Source of the DNA: CALDTK01 sp041744755 | Lineage (GTDB): Bacteria > Bacteroidota > Bacteroidia > Chitinophagales > Saprospiraceae | Length of the DNA stretch: 64,000 nt | Direction: 5' to 3' | NCBI GenBank assembly: GCA_041744755.1 | Contig: JBGTKC010000087.1 | Span: forward strand, 69,603 to 133,602 | In this document: in pieces, positions 33,850 to 42,785 of the stretch | How the letters are laid out: each line of letters begins with the position of its first letter | Numbering within the stretch: the stretch's first letter is position 1 | Made by a program: the position numbers and the translations under genes | The notes under the pieces: model-generated | What the model saw: only the letters and a program-made list of their open reading frames with translations | Told to the model about the DNA's origin: nothing | The model's database searches: none

Positions 33850-34479
33850 TCAATCCTCGATGTTGTACACCTGCGAAATTTTGCCGAGGATGGCCTCGAA
33901 GTCAATCTTCAGGTCAACGACTTCTCCCGTCGCGAAGTCGAACACCCAGCCGTGTACCGTGAGCCCGCGGCGCTTGATCGCCCGCTGGACGACGGCGGTC
34001 TTGAGGACGTTCACGGTCTGCTCCTGGACGTTGAGTTCGACGAGGCGTCGGTAGCGGAGCGGCTCATCGGCGATGGACTCGAGCTCATTCTGGTGAGTCC
34101 GGTACACGTCGCGGACGTTCCGTAGCCATGGGTTGAGCATCCCGAGGTCGGCGCTCTGCATTCCTGCTTTGATCCCGCCGCAGCCGTAGTGCCCACACAC
34201 GACCACATGGTTTACCTCCAGGTGCATGACGGCATACTCAATGACCGACATCACGTTCAGGTCGGTATTCGGGACCATGTTGGCGATGTTGCGGTGGACG
34301 AAGACATCCCCGGGTCGCGCGCCGATGATTGCCTCGGCCGGGACCCGACTATCGGAACACCCGATGTACAGCAGCTCCGGATTTTGGCCCTTGGCGAGCG
34401 TCTCGAAAAAATCCACGTCTTCGTCGAGGCGTTCCTTGATCCACACTTTGTTGCGGTCGAAAATCGATTTGATGTCCAT
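33850..34479 (-). CDS. Beta-class carbonic anhydrase
   Basis: 209 residues from the ATG at 34479 (MDIKSIFDRNKVWIKERL). Zn ligands and dyad: YIGCSDSRVPAEAI (Cys and Asp-Arg, about 39-52) and VVCGHYGCGGIKAGM (His...Cys, about 98-112). Interconverts CO2 and bicarbonate in the cytoplasm. The frame stays open 34 codons upstream to 34581, but those residues lack family similarity. A TATCCTTG box is 5 nt before the chosen ATG. Confidence 0.93.
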   Translation of the reverse strand: MDIKSIFDRNKVWIKERLDEDVDFFETLAKGQNPELLYIGCSDSRVPAEAIIGARPGDVFVHRNIANMVPNTDLNVMSVIEYAVMHLEVNHVVVCGHYGCGGIKAGMQSADLGMLNPWLRNVRDVYRTHQNELESIADEPLRYRRLVELNVQEQTVNVLKTAVVQRAIKRRGLTVHGWVFDFATGEVVDLKIDFEAILGKISQVYNIED

Positions 34480-34484
34480 GCGCG

Positions 34485-34492
34485 CAAGGATA
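34485..34492 (-). promoter_or_regulatory. -7 box of carbonic anhydrase gene
   Basis: TATCCTTG on the minus strand, then CGCGC and ATG34479. It decides between two possible starts. Confidence 0.5.
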
Positions 34493-34623
34493 CGGGACCA
34501 AGCCGGGAGGTTACGGTTGTTTGGTGAGTTGATTAGAAGATTGTTTGGTAGCCCACAGCCGGCGAGTGACGATCTCGCCAATCATTCCCAACTCTTCCAC
34601 CATTTTGTTTCAACTTTACCGGC

Positions 34624-37600
34624 GTGAACGTCACTGCTCCACGAGAACCCACAGTCGAGTCCAACCCCTTGCGCGACAGTTTCGTGCTCACCGATATCGG
34701 GCGACAATACCTTGAGGTCGTGGCGTGGAGCCTCACCGCCGAAGCACCCCTTCCGGCGCGCTTGGCGCAGCTCGCCCAGCAGGTGAAGTCTTTCTTTATC
34801 GACCTCACGGAGTCGGGTACGCAGAGCTTCTCCAACCACTTCGCGCGCCTCACTTACGTAGCGCAGACCGCCCGCCTCGACGCGCGCCTGAGCTACTACC
34901 TCCACCAGTTCGACCGCGAGGCGTCGAAGGCCCTGCGCGGGGAGGTCACCCGCCTCAGCCCGGACGAGGCACTGCTGCTCGGTGCGCGCGCCTTGGTCGA
35001 TGCCATCGTAGGCGTGACGAAACTCGACTGCCCCGACACCTTACTCGCGCTCCTCCCGGAGGGTTACGACGGATTCCGGCTGCAGGGCTACACGGTGACC
35101 GAGTTCAAGCAGCAGATCCGTGCCCTCGTGGTCGAGGACCTGGAAGCTAAACAGGTGGTGCGCGTACGCTTGGTAGACAGTCCAGGACTGGATCACTACG
35201 TCCACTACGCCCGGCCTGGCTACAACGAGCAGTTCGTCGGGCCGGCCGTAGCACTTCTTCGGCGCCATTTCACCTGGCCCGTGGAGGTCAACCTACTGGG
35301 GGTCGAGGTGGACGCGAGCGGCGAGCTGAACCCGCAGCACCTCGTGATCGACCCCGACTTCCTGGTCGACGTGACGGCGGTGGCGAAGTGCTTCGACGCG
35401 GAAGGCGCCGAGCCGGTCAAGTACCTGCTCGGCCGGGTGACGCCGTTCACGGGCTCCGTCGCGGTGCTCGCGGGAAACGTCGCGAACCACTTCCTCGACA
35501 GCGCCCTCATGGGCGTGGGGCAGGACTTCCGCGAGAGTTTCCGCGAGACCTTCGCGGCCTACCCCCTGGAGTACGCGAAGCTCACCGACGACGAGGTCCG
35601 TAAATTGATGGAGGCGTGCGTGAATCACCACCGGGTGATCGGGGAGTCGGTAGCCAAGCATCTGCCGGACGAGAACATCGGCCGGGAGGATTGCGTCGTG
35701 GAACCGAGTTTCTACGCCGAGCGCTACGGCCTGCAAGGTCGACTCGACGCCTTCCGCCCGCCGACCGGCAAGCACGCGGACGCAGCCATCGTCGAGCTTA
35801 AGTCGGGGGGCATCTTCCGCCCGAACCAGCACCAGATCGTCCAGGAGCACTACGTCCAGACCTTGCTCTACGATCTGCTCGTCAAGGCGGTGTTCGGGGA
35901 GCGTACTAAGCCGCGCAACTACGTGCTCTACTCCCGCGACAAGGAGCAGCCCCTACGCTACGCTCCCATCAACAAGGCGCAGCAGTTCGAGGCCCTCACG
36001 GTCCGCAACCAGATGATGGCCATCGAGCGGCTCATGGGGGAGGCGCGCCCGGGTGCCCCCTGTCCGCTGGACTGGCTGCGGCCGGACCGCTACCCGAATG
36101 TGACAGGTTTCGTGCAGCGCGACCTCGCGGCCTTTCACGCCAAGTGGAGCACCCTCTCCGAACTGGAGCGCGACTATGCCCGCGCCTACGTCGGCTTCAT
36201 CGCTCGCGAACAACGCCTCGCTAAAGTGGGCGCCCACAGCAACGACCGCATCACGGGGCAGGCGTCGCTGTGGCGCGAGGATCTCGAGGTGAAGGTGGAG
36301 GGCTACGCGATCCTGCACGACCTCACCCTTGTGGCCGTGGCGCAGAAAGACAACTTCCCGGTACTGAGCTTCCGCCGCACGGTTTTGCCGGAAGGCCAAG
36401 CGGCCCTGACGAGCTTCCGCCGCGGCGATATCGTGGTGCTCTACCCCGGTGATGCGGCGAGGCGGGCGGTGCTACACCACCAAGTGTACAAAGGGACCAT
36501 CACGAAGCTCACGCCCGAGAGCGTGGACGTACGCCTGCGCGCCAGCCAGCCGGACCTCACGCGCTTCCAGCAACACGATCGCTTCAACGTCGAGCCGGAC
36601 CTGTTCGACAGCTCCTTCACGCGGCTGTACCACAACTTGGCGGAGTTCGCTTCCGCAAAACCGGAGGTCCGTCAGTTGGTCCTGGGCCTGCGTCCTCCGA
36701 TCCAGCCGGGGAGTCAGCGGATCCGCAGGCCGGCACGGCTCACTAAGGAGCAGGCCGATATCTTCGAGGCCATCGTCAACGCTCGGGAGTACTACCTGCT
36801 GTGGGGTCCGCCCGGCACAGGCAAGACGAGCATGATGCTGCACCATTTGTGCGAACACTTCGTCAACTCTACCCGGGAGCGGATTCTCGTACTCGCGTTT
36901 ACGAATCGCGCGGTCGACGAGATCTGTAGCGCCATCGAGCAGATCGGCGGCCCGATCACGAAGCAATACTTGCGTATCGGCTCGAGCTTCGGCTGCGCGG
37001 AAGCATATGGCCGACAGCTACTACAGGCTAGGATCGGACACCTGCAGACGCGGCAGCAAATCCGTGAGCTACTCGAGTCCCAGCGGATCGTGGTCGGGAC
37101 GGTTAGCTCGGTGACCGGCAAGGGGGAGGCGCTGTTCGACCTGCTGCAATTCGACCGCGTCATCATCGACGAGGCCTCGCAGCTTCTGGAGCCCTCGCTC
37201 GTCAGTCTCCTGGCCCGCTTCCCGCGGACGGTCCTCATCGGTGACCACTGCCAGCTACCGGCCGTCGTGACGCAGGCCGAGCAGCAGACCCTCGTCCAGG
37301 ACGCTGGCCTGCGGGCGATCGGCCTCACGGATCTACGTAATTCGCTCTTCGAGCGACTCTACGCTCGCTGCCAAGCCAAAGGCTGGCACTGGGCCTGCGG
37401 GCAGCTCACGCGGCAGGGCCGGTCCCACGGCACCCTCGCGGCCTACATCAACTCCGCGTTTTACAAGGGGACCCTCCGGAACCTCGGCCAGTCGGCCCCG
37501 ACAGCCGACTGGCAACTGCTCAGCAACGTGTGGGCAAAGCGGCCCGAAGACTGTTCGGTGCTGGAGCACCTCTACTGCGAGAAGAGCTACGTGTTTGTGG

Positions 37601-38082
37601 ATACACCGGTTGATTTGTCCGATAAGGCCTTCCGGACCAACCTGCACGAGGCCAACGCCGTGGTCGATTGCATCCGCTCGCTCATCCGCCTGCAGGCCTG
37701 CGTGCCCACGACGCTCTACCCGCGGCAGCTCGGCGTCATTACGCCCTACCGCGCGCAGATCGCGAGGATCCGCCACGCCATTGCGACCTCCGATCTGCCG
37801 AGCGAGTGGACCGACGTCACGATCGATACCGTGGAGCGATACCAGGGCAGCACTTACGACTATATTTTGCTGAGCCTGTGCGCGAACCAAGGCTCGACCG
37901 TGGCGCGCCTCAGCAGCGAGAACGCCGAGGGGATCGACCGTAAGCTCAACGTTGCCCTGACGCGCGCGCGCCACCGAGTGATTGGCTTCGGGAACGTGGA
38001 GCTGCTGCGGGCCTACAACCGGTCGTACTGTGCTTTTCTGGATCACTGCGAGGGTGAAGGGGGCGTGTGGAGTGGTTCTTGA
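34624..38082 (+). CDS. Dna2-like PD-(D/E)XK nuclease fused to a UPF1-type superfamily 1B helicase
   Basis: 1152 residues from GTG34624. The N-terminal ~500 residues hold a Cas4/RecB-type nuclease: GLQGRLDAFRPPTGKHADAAIVELKSG (about 368-394; Asp then Glu-x-Lys), QHQIVQEHYVQTLLYDLLV after it. The helicase starts near 710 (LTKEQADIFEAIVNAREYYLLWGPPGTGKTS, Walker A about 728), with VIIDEASQLLEPS (Walker B), LIGDHCQLPAVV, ITPYRAQIARIR, VERYQGSTYDYILLSL and the end NVALTRARHRVIGFGN. Eukaryotic Dna2 has this order and processes flaps and double-strand ends. Cys residues near the nuclease (EDC, APCPLDW) could hold an Fe-S cluster, unproven. It stands alone with no defence genes beside it. Confidence 0.85.
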   Translation: MNVTAPREPTVESNPLRDSFVLTDIGRQYLEVVAWSLTAEAPLPARLAQLAQQVKSFFIDLTESGTQSFSNHFARLTYVAQTARLDARLSYYLHQFDREASKALRGEVTRLSPDEALLLGARALVDAIVGVTKLDCPDTLLALLPEGYDGFRLQGYTVTEFKQQIRALVVEDLEAKQVVRVRLVDSPGLDHYVHYARPGYNEQFVGPAVALLRRHFTWPVEVNLLGVEVDASGELNPQHLVIDPDFLVDVTAVAKCFDAEGAEPVKYLLGRVTPFTGSVAVLAGNVANHFLDSALMGVGQDFRESFRETFAAYPLEYAKLTDDEVRKLMEACVNHHRVIGESVAKHLPDENIGREDCVVEPSFYAERYGLQGRLDAFRPPTGKHADAAIVELKSGGIFRPNQHQIVQEHYVQTLLYDLLVKAVFGERTKPRNYVLYSRDKEQPLRYAPINKAQQFEALTVRNQMMAIERLMGEARPGAPCPLDWLRPDRYPNVTGFVQRDLAAFHAKWSTLSELERDYARAYVGFIAREQRLAKVGAHSNDRITGQASLWREDLEVKVEGYAILHDLTLVAVAQKDNFPVLSFRRTVLPEGQAALTSFRRGDIVVLYPGDAARRAVLHHQVYKGTITKLTPESVDVRLRASQPDLTRFQQHDRFNVEPDLFDSSFTRLYHNLAEFASAKPEVRQLVLGLRPPIQPGSQRIRRPARLTKEQADIFEAIVNAREYYLLWGPPGTGKTSMMLHHLCEHFVNSTRERILVLAFTNRAVDEICSAIEQIGGPITKQYLRIGSSFGCAEAYGRQLLQARIGHLQTRQQIRELLESQRIVVGTVSSVTGKGEALFDLLQFDRVIIDEASQLLEPSLVSLLARFPRTVLIGDHCQLPAVVTQAEQQTLVQDAGLRAIGLTDLRNSLFERLYARCQAKGWHWACGQLTRQGRSHGTLAAYINSAFYKGTLRNLGQSAPTADWQLLSNVWAKRPEDCSVLEHLYCEKSYVFVDTPVDLSDKAFRTNLHEANAVVDCIRSLIRLQACVPTTLYPRQLGVITPYRAQIARIRHAIATSDLPSEWTDVTIDTVERYQGSTYDYILLSLCANQGSTVARLSSENAEGIDRKLNVALTRARHRVIGFGNVELLRAYNRSYCAFLDHCEGEGGVWSGS
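36382..36396 (+). repeat. GNAA mini-hairpin motif, copy 19
   Basis: Stem GCC/GGC, loop GGAA; sense in the Dna2-like gene (VLPEG). The only exact copy in its 3.5 kb. Confidence 0.9.
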
Positions 38083-38174
38083 GGACGTTTTGCGGGCCGC
38101 CGCGATGTTCACATCTCTTTGCGCCGATTTCGGGAATTGACCCAGGCGCCAGCAGCCTCGCGCAGCAAGTGCTT

Positions 38175-38948
38175 TTAGGCCTCCACGACTTGCTTGCCCA
38201 AAAATTCCTCCGCCAGACTCAGGAAGTTCATTGCCCCCTTACTCCCAGCGTCGTATAGGATTACCGGGACGTGGAGGTTGGGCGCCTCCCCGATCTTGGA
38301 GTTGCGGTGGATGATCGTCTCGAAGACCTTGCTGCCGAAGTGCGTCTGGACCTCTTCCACGACGATGCGCGCGAGGCGTAGGCGCCGGTCGAACATCGAC
38401 AGCAAGATCCCCTCGATCTCGAGCTTCGGGTTGAGCTTCTGCTTGACGACACGTATCGTGTTCTGCAGTTTGCCGAGGCCCTCGAGGGAGAACACCTCGC
38501 ACTGGACCGGGATGAGCACCGTGTCCGCGGCGGTGAGGGCGTTGATGGTCACGAGTCCGAGTGAGGGCAGGCAGTCGATGAAGATGAAGTCGTAATCGTC
38601 GCGGACGGCCTCGACCACCTCGCGCAGTAAGAACTCACGACCAATGCGCGAGACCAACTCAACCTCGGCGCCGACGAGGTCAATGGAGCTAGGCATCAGC
38701 CAGAGGTTGGGCGTACCGGTCTTCACGATCGCGGCCTTCGGCTCGACGTCACCGATGAGGCAGTCGTAGAGCCCGTGGGTGAAGCGGTCCGGCGTGACCC
38801 CGACGCCGGAGGTGGTGTTGGCCTGCGGGTCGGCGTCGATGAGGAGGACGCGGTGCTCGAGCACCGCGATGCAGGCCCCGAGGTTGATCGCGGTGGTCGT
38901 CTTCCCGACACCGCCTTTCTGATTGGCGAGTGCGATGACCTTGCCCAT
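38175..38948 (-). CDS. parA: ParA/Soj family partition ATPase
   Basis: 257 residues from the ATG at 38948 (MGKVIALANQKGGVGKTTTAINLG). Deviant Walker A KGGVGKTT (about 11-18), switch I DADPQANTT, Walker B FIFIDCLPSLGLVTINAL and the C-terminal KIGEAPNLHVPVILYDAGSKGAMNFLSLAEEFL. ParA ATPases segregate chromosomes or organise cargo with ParB; no parB or parS was noticed here, although parB normally follows. The frame extends 40 codons upstream without family similarity. An exact TACCTTTGG box is 35 nt before the ATG, overlapping the divergent FMN reductase region. Confidence 0.92.
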   Translation of the reverse strand: MGKVIALANQKGGVGKTTTAINLGACIAVLEHRVLLIDADPQANTTSGVGVTPDRFTHGLYDCLIGDVEPKAAIVKTGTPNLWLMPSSIDLVGAEVELVSRIGREFLLREVVEAVRDDYDFIFIDCLPSLGLVTINALTAADTVLIPVQCEVFSLEGLGKLQNTIRVVKQKLNPKLEIEGILLSMFDRRLRLARIVVEEVQTHFGSKVFETIIHRNSKIGEAPNLHVPVILYDAGSKGAMNFLSLAEEFLGKQVVEA

Positions 38949-39054
38949 GAAGTTTGTGCTACCCGGCCGCCGACGTGCGACCGCGCCAAAGGTAGGGGTC
39001 GCCCGTTTTGTGGCCGCGCCCGACCTTTTCAACGGCGCGACTGTTGGTGCCGAC

Positions 39055-39609
39055 ATGATCGCCGTCATTCAAGGGAGCAACCGCCGCGACAACTCCACCC
39101 TGCCGTTCGCCCGCCTCATCACCGAGATCATCGCCGACGCCGGCGAGGCCTCTACCCTCATCGACCTCGAGTACCTCCCGGGGGAGATCCTCCACGCCGA
39201 CATGTACGCCTCGGACGTGGACAACGTCTACCTCGAGGCCGCGGAGGAGACTCTAAAGCAGAGCGCTAAGTGGGTCTTCGTCTTCCCGGAGTACAACGGG
39301 TCGTTCCCGGGTGCGCTAAAGCTCTTCATCGACGCGCTCAGCGTCCGCGACTACCAGGGCATCTTTTCCGGGAAGACCGCGGCCCTCGTGGGAACCGCGA
39401 GCGGTCGGTCGGGCAACATCCGCGGCCTTGATCACTTCACTGCGGTCCTGCAGCACATGGGCACGAACGTGATCCCGGGGAGTCTACCGATCTCGATGAT
39501 CGATGGATTATTGGGTGGCGATCCTAGCGCCGTGACCGACGCGGCAACCGTCAAGACACTCACCGCTTACGTGCACCGGCTGATGGACTTACAAGCGGTA
39601 GTGGCGTAA
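39055..39609 (+). CDS. NADPH-dependent FMN reductase family protein
   Basis: 184 residues from ATG39055 (MIAVIQGSNRRDNSTLPFA). The flavodoxin-like signature is QGSNRRDNST at the phosphate loop, followed by KWVFVFPEYNGSFPGALKLFIDAL (about 75-98, the 'PEYNxSxPGxLKxxxD' segment) and GKTAALVGTASGRSGNIRGLDHF. These flavoproteins reduce FMN, quinones, azo dyes or chromate. The open frame begins 44 codons earlier in the parA leader, without similarity. Ends 15 bp before the convergent LolD gene. Confidence 0.88.
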   Translation: MIAVIQGSNRRDNSTLPFARLITEIIADAGEASTLIDLEYLPGEILHADMYASDVDNVYLEAAEETLKQSAKWVFVFPEYNGSFPGALKLFIDALSVRDYQGIFSGKTAALVGTASGRSGNIRGLDHFTAVLQHMGTNVIPGSLPISMIDGLLGGDPSAVTDAATVKTLTAYVHRLMDLQAVVA

Positions 39610-39624
39610 GCGAGCGTGACGTCA

Positions 39625-40305
39625 TCACTGCCTCAAGACGGGCGGTCGCGCGTCCTCGCGAAGCACCCCGTCGCGCATCGTCCCTATCCTATCGGAGAGC
39701 TGGGCCAATTCGAGGTTGTGGGTCACGATGATGACTGTCTGTCCGAAGTCATCGCGCAACTGGCGGAGGAGCCGGTGGAGGTCTTCGGCGTTCTCGTGGT
39801 CGAGGTTGCCGGTCGGCTCGTCGGCAAAGATTACCGCGGGCCGGTTGACGAGTGCCCGCGCCACGGCCACGCGCTGCTGCTCGCCTCCCGAGAGCTCGCG
39901 CGGGCGGTGCTTGAGGCGAGCGGCAAGTCCGAGGTAGTCGAGCCACTTGAAGGCTTCCCGCTCGGCGGCGGCGGGGTCCTTGCCGGCGATATAGGCAGCC
40001 ATCGCAGCGTTTTCGAGTGCCGTGAACTCTGGTAGCAAGTGGTGGAACTGAAAGACGAAGCCGAGTTTACCGTTGCGGAACTCGCCCAGCTGTTTTGGCG
40101 AAAGCCCGAAAGGGTCCACGCCGTCGATGGCGAGCGTGCCGGCGTCAGGCCGGTCGAGTGTGCCCAAAATGTGGAGTAGCGTACTCTTCCCGGCGCCGCT
40201 CGCCCCGACGATCGCCATCATCTCCCCGTGGCCGACGCTAAGGTCGAGCCCCTGGAGTACCCGTAAACCTTGGTACGCCTTGGTGATGTTTCGGGCCTCG
40301 ATCAT
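39625..40305 (-). CDS. LolD-like ABC transporter ATP-binding protein
   Basis: 226 residues. Walker A GASGAGKST (about 34-42), FVFQFHHLLPEFTALENA (LolD-type Q-loop), LSGGEQQRVAVARALV, FADEPTGNLDHENA and VTHNLELAQL. 'HHLLPEFTALENAAMAAYIAG' is the feature that separates LolD from FtsE and MacB; the complex releases lipoproteins from the inner membrane. The LolC/E permease is not adjacent. Start supported by TACTTTG 5 nt before ATG. A GNAA motif encodes GLSPKQLG. Confidence 0.88.
   Translation of the reverse strand: MIEARNITKAYQGLRVLQGLDLSVGHGEMMAIVGASGAGKSTLLHILGTLDRPDAGTLAIDGVDPFGLSPKQLGEFRNGKLGFVFQFHHLLPEFTALENAAMAAYIAGKDPAAAEREAFKWLDYLGLAARLKHRPRELSGGEQQRVAVARALVNRPAVIFADEPTGNLDHENAEDLHRLLRQLRDDFGQTVIIVTHNLELAQLSDRIGTMRDGVLREDARPPVLRQ
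40092..40106 (+). repeat. GNAA mini-hairpin motif, copy 20
   Basis: Stem GGC/GCC, loop GAAA; antisense in the LolD-like gene (LSPK). Confidence 0.9.
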
Positions 40306-40310
40306 GGCCG

Positions 40311-40317
40311 CAAAGTA
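40311..40317 (-). promoter_or_regulatory. -7 box of lolD-like gene
   Basis: TACTTTG on the minus strand, then CGGCC and the ATG at 40305. One base shorter than TAnnTTTG. Confidence 0.45.
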
Positions 40318-40363
40318 GCTTCCGCCAGACCGTACCTTCGGCCGCTCAAAAAACGATCGCGCG

Positions 40364-41665
40364 ATGGCCCAGGGGATTCAGGTGTATAAGTTCGGCGGCG
40401 CCAGCGTGAAGAGTGCCGACGGTATCCGCAACGTCGGCCAGATCGTCGAGAAGTACGGACACCCGCCCCTGGTGATCATCGTATCGGCGATCGGGAAGAC
40501 GACCGACGCGCTCGAGGGCGTGATCGAGGCTTTCGCCAAAACCGAGTACGCCGTGGCCAAGGAGCGTTTCGACGCCATCAAGCTCACGCACTTCACCTTA
40601 AGCCAGGAGCTTGGTGGGAGCGAGGAGAGCTTGTCGCGACTGAACGATGCCTTCGTGGAGGTCGACTGGATCCTCGAGGGCGAGTACGACCAGAAGTACG
40701 ACTACGTATACGACCAGATCGTGAGCATCGGTGAGGTGGCCTCGAGCATCGTGCTGGCGGGCTACCTCACCACCCTCGGGCTCCCCGTGACGTGGATGGA
40801 CGCCCGCGGGATCATCCGCACCGACGACCTCTACCGCGAGTCCTGGGTAGACTGGGCGATTACCGAGCAGAACATCACGCAGCAGGTCGCCCCCGTGCTG
40901 GTGGCCGGTGGGATCGTCGTGACGCAGGGCTTCATCGGCTCGACGGCCGACAACGAGACGACGACGCTGGGGCGCGAAGGGTCGGACTACTCGGCGGCGA
41001 TCTTCAGCTACTGTCTCGGGGCGCAGTCGATGAGCATCTGGAAAGACGTACCGGGCGTCCTGACGGCCGACCCACGGATCTTCAAGAACGTCACGAAGCT
41101 CGACCACCTGAGCTACCGCGAGGCGATCGAGATGACGTACTACGGTGCCAAAGTCATCCACCCAAAGACGATCAAGCCGCTTCAGAACAAGAACATTCCG
41201 CTGTTCGTGAAGAGCTTCGTCGACCCCACCGCCGCCGGGACCCGCGTGGACGCCGATGCGCCGCTGGCCTACCCGCCGATCATCACCGTCGAGCACGACC
41301 AGGCCTTGGTGCAGATCCAGACCCGGGACTTCAGTTTCGTGGCCGAGCACCACCTGAAGGACCTCTTCAACCTCATCGCCGACCACCGCCTACAGGTCAA
41401 CTTGATGCAGAATACCGCGATCTCGTTCGCGATCTCGGTCAACGACATCGACGACCGGGTAGACCGCTTTGCGGAAGCGATCCAGAAGGACTTCTCGACC
41501 GAGATTTTGCGAGGGCTGGAGCTATACACCATGAGGCATGCGGACAACTACGTCATCCAGGAGCAGCGACGCGGGCGGCTGGTCTTGATGGACGAGCGCG
41601 CGGGCAATACCGTGCAGATGGTGATGAGCACGGCGCCGATACCGAGTCGGAAGGAAACGCTCTAA
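40364..41665 (+). CDS. Aspartate kinase
   Basis: 433 residues. Phosphorylates aspartate, the first step to lysine, threonine and methionine. Amino-acid kinase domain: VYKFGGASVKSADGIRNV (about 6-23), TWMDARGIIRTDD, GFIGSTADNETTTLGREGSDYSAAI (about 184-208), SIWKDVPGVLTADPR, YYGAKVIHPKTIKPL. The C-terminal ~130 residues hold ACT-like regulatory modules (VQIQTRDFSFVAEHHLKDLFNLIADHRLQVNLMQNTAISF), shorter than in E. coli LysC, as in monofunctional Bacteroidota enzymes. TACCTTCGG lies about 25 nt upstream of the ATG. GNAA motif encodes AFAKT. Confidence 0.93.
   Translation: MAQGIQVYKFGGASVKSADGIRNVGQIVEKYGHPPLVIIVSAIGKTTDALEGVIEAFAKTEYAVAKERFDAIKLTHFTLSQELGGSEESLSRLNDAFVEVDWILEGEYDQKYDYVYDQIVSIGEVASSIVLAGYLTTLGLPVTWMDARGIIRTDDLYRESWVDWAITEQNITQQVAPVLVAGGIVVTQGFIGSTADNETTTLGREGSDYSAAIFSYCLGAQSMSIWKDVPGVLTADPRIFKNVTKLDHLSYREAIEMTYYGAKVIHPKTIKPLQNKNIPLFVKSFVDPTAAGTRVDADAPLAYPPIITVEHDQALVQIQTRDFSFVAEHHLKDLFNLIADHRLQVNLMQNTAISFAISVNDIDDRVDRFAEAIQKDFSTEILRGLELYTMRHADNYVIQEQRRGRLVLMDERAGNTVQMVMSTAPIPSRKETL
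40528..40542 (-). repeat. GNAA mini-hairpin motif, copy 21
   Basis: Stem GGC/GCC, loop GAAA; antisense in aspartate kinase (AFAKT). Confidence 0.9.
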
Positions 41666-41692
41666 CGGCGGGCGCGTTTTTACCCCCAGTCC

Positions 41693-42748
41693 TCACCCCA
41701 ATTCGACCTTTCCCGCACCCTCCACCATCACACCAATCGCCTTTAAGCGCAGCCCCCGCTCAAGGCCGATAGCCTCAACCTCTGCGGCGCTCCCAGGCGC
41801 CACTGCCACCAACAGCCCCCCACTCGTCTGCGGATCGGCCAGCAAGTACCGCTGCTCTTCAGTCATTTGCCCGATCTTGTCGCCATAGCTGCGCAAATTC
41901 CGCTTTGTCCCACCCGGAATCGCCCCGGCACGCAGGTAGTCGACGATTGCAGAATCATGCAACATCGGCACGCTCCCGAAGTCGAGTTTTGCCGAAAGGC
42001 CACTCGCGTCACACATCTCGCTTAGGTGACCGAGCAGGCCGAAGCCCGTGACATCCGTCATCGCGTGCACCCCCTCCACCGCGGCGAAGTCCATACCGAT
42101 CTTGTTGAGCTGCGTCATGCTGTCGGGACCGAGCTGGGCGTGTTCCCCCCTGAGGATGCCCTGCTTCTGGGCCGTCGAAAGTATGCCTACCCCTAGCCCC
42201 TTCGTGAGGTAAAGCACGTCCCCGGCCCGCGCCCCGCCATTGCGCTTCAATTGATCCTCGCGCACCCGCCCATTGACCGCCAGCCCGAAGATCGGCTCCG
42301 GACTATCGATCGAGTGACCGCCCGCCAGCGGGATACCCGCCGCCTCGCAGGTCGCCCGCGCGCCCGCGATCACCTGGCCCGCCACGGCAGCCGGCAATTT
42401 GTCAATCGGCCAGCCCAGAATCGCGATGGCCAGCAGTGGACTCCCGCCCATGGCGTACACGTCACTGATCGCATTCGTCGCCGCGATCTGCCCGAAGGTG
42501 AAGGCGTCGTCGACGATTGGCATGAAGAAATCGGTCGTCGAGATCAGGGCCGTCCCGTCGCCGAGGCTCAAGACTGCGGCGTCATCTCGCTCGGCATTGC
42601 CGACCAAGAGCCCCGGGAAAGCGGTCGGGACCGTTCCGCTCGCGCCGATGATTTCGGACAGGACGTCCGGGGCGATTTTGCACCCGCAGCCCGCGCCGTG
42701 GGAGTATTGGGTGAGGCGAATGGCGTCGGGGGCTTGGGCGTCGGTCAT
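41693..42748 (-). CDS. selD: Selenide, water dikinase (selenophosphate synthetase)
   Basis: 351 residues from the ATG at 42748 (MTDAQAPDAIRLTQYSHGAGCGCK). SelD makes selenophosphate from selenide and ATP. Active-site block GAGCGCKIAPDVL (Cys in place of Sec, about 19-31), LISTTDFFMPIVDDAFTFGQIAATNAISDVYAMGG (about 72-106), GGHSIDSPEPIFGLAVNG, MTDVTGFGLLGHL and ADPQTSGGLLVAV. With mnmH directly upstream (37-bp gap), its product is likely used for tRNA selenouridine. A TACTTTTG box 5 nt before the ATG shows it can also be transcribed alone. The 27 codons upstream are not SelD-like. Confidence 0.93.
   Translation of the reverse strand: MTDAQAPDAIRLTQYSHGAGCGCKIAPDVLSEIIGASGTVPTAFPGLLVGNAERDDAAVLSLGDGTALISTTDFFMPIVDDAFTFGQIAATNAISDVYAMGGSPLLAIAILGWPIDKLPAAVAGQVIAGARATCEAAGIPLAGGHSIDSPEPIFGLAVNGRVREDQLKRNGGARAGDVLYLTKGLGVGILSTAQKQGILRGEHAQLGPDSMTQLNKIGMDFAAVEGVHAMTDVTGFGLLGHLSEMCDASGLSAKLDFGSVPMLHDSAIVDYLRAGAIPGGTKRNLRSYGDKIGQMTEEQRYLLADPQTSGGLLVAVAPGSAAEVEAIGLERGLRLKAIGVMVEGAGKVELG
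41986..42000 (+). repeat. GNAA mini-hairpin motif, copy 22
   Basis: Stem GCC/GGC, loop GAAA; antisense in selD (LSAK). Confidence 0.9.
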
Positions 42749-42753
42749 GGGCA

Positions 42754-42761
42754 CAAAAGTA
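42754..42761 (-). promoter_or_regulatory. -7 box of selD
   Basis: TACTTTTG on the minus strand, TGCCC, then the ATG at 42748; nearly exact Bacteroidota consensus. Confidence 0.55.
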
Positions 42762-42785
42762 GATGTCCTACCTCCGCGTACCGCG

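Noticed and set aside
33881..33896. TTTTGCCGAGGA sequence in the carbonic anhydrase gene as a motif copy
   Set aside because: Stem and loop both broken; not counted.
34624..38082. Dna2-like gene as part of a phage-defence island
   Set aside because: Neighbours are carbonic anhydrase, ParA and FMN reductase; no methylase, toxin, integrase or other defence gene nearby.
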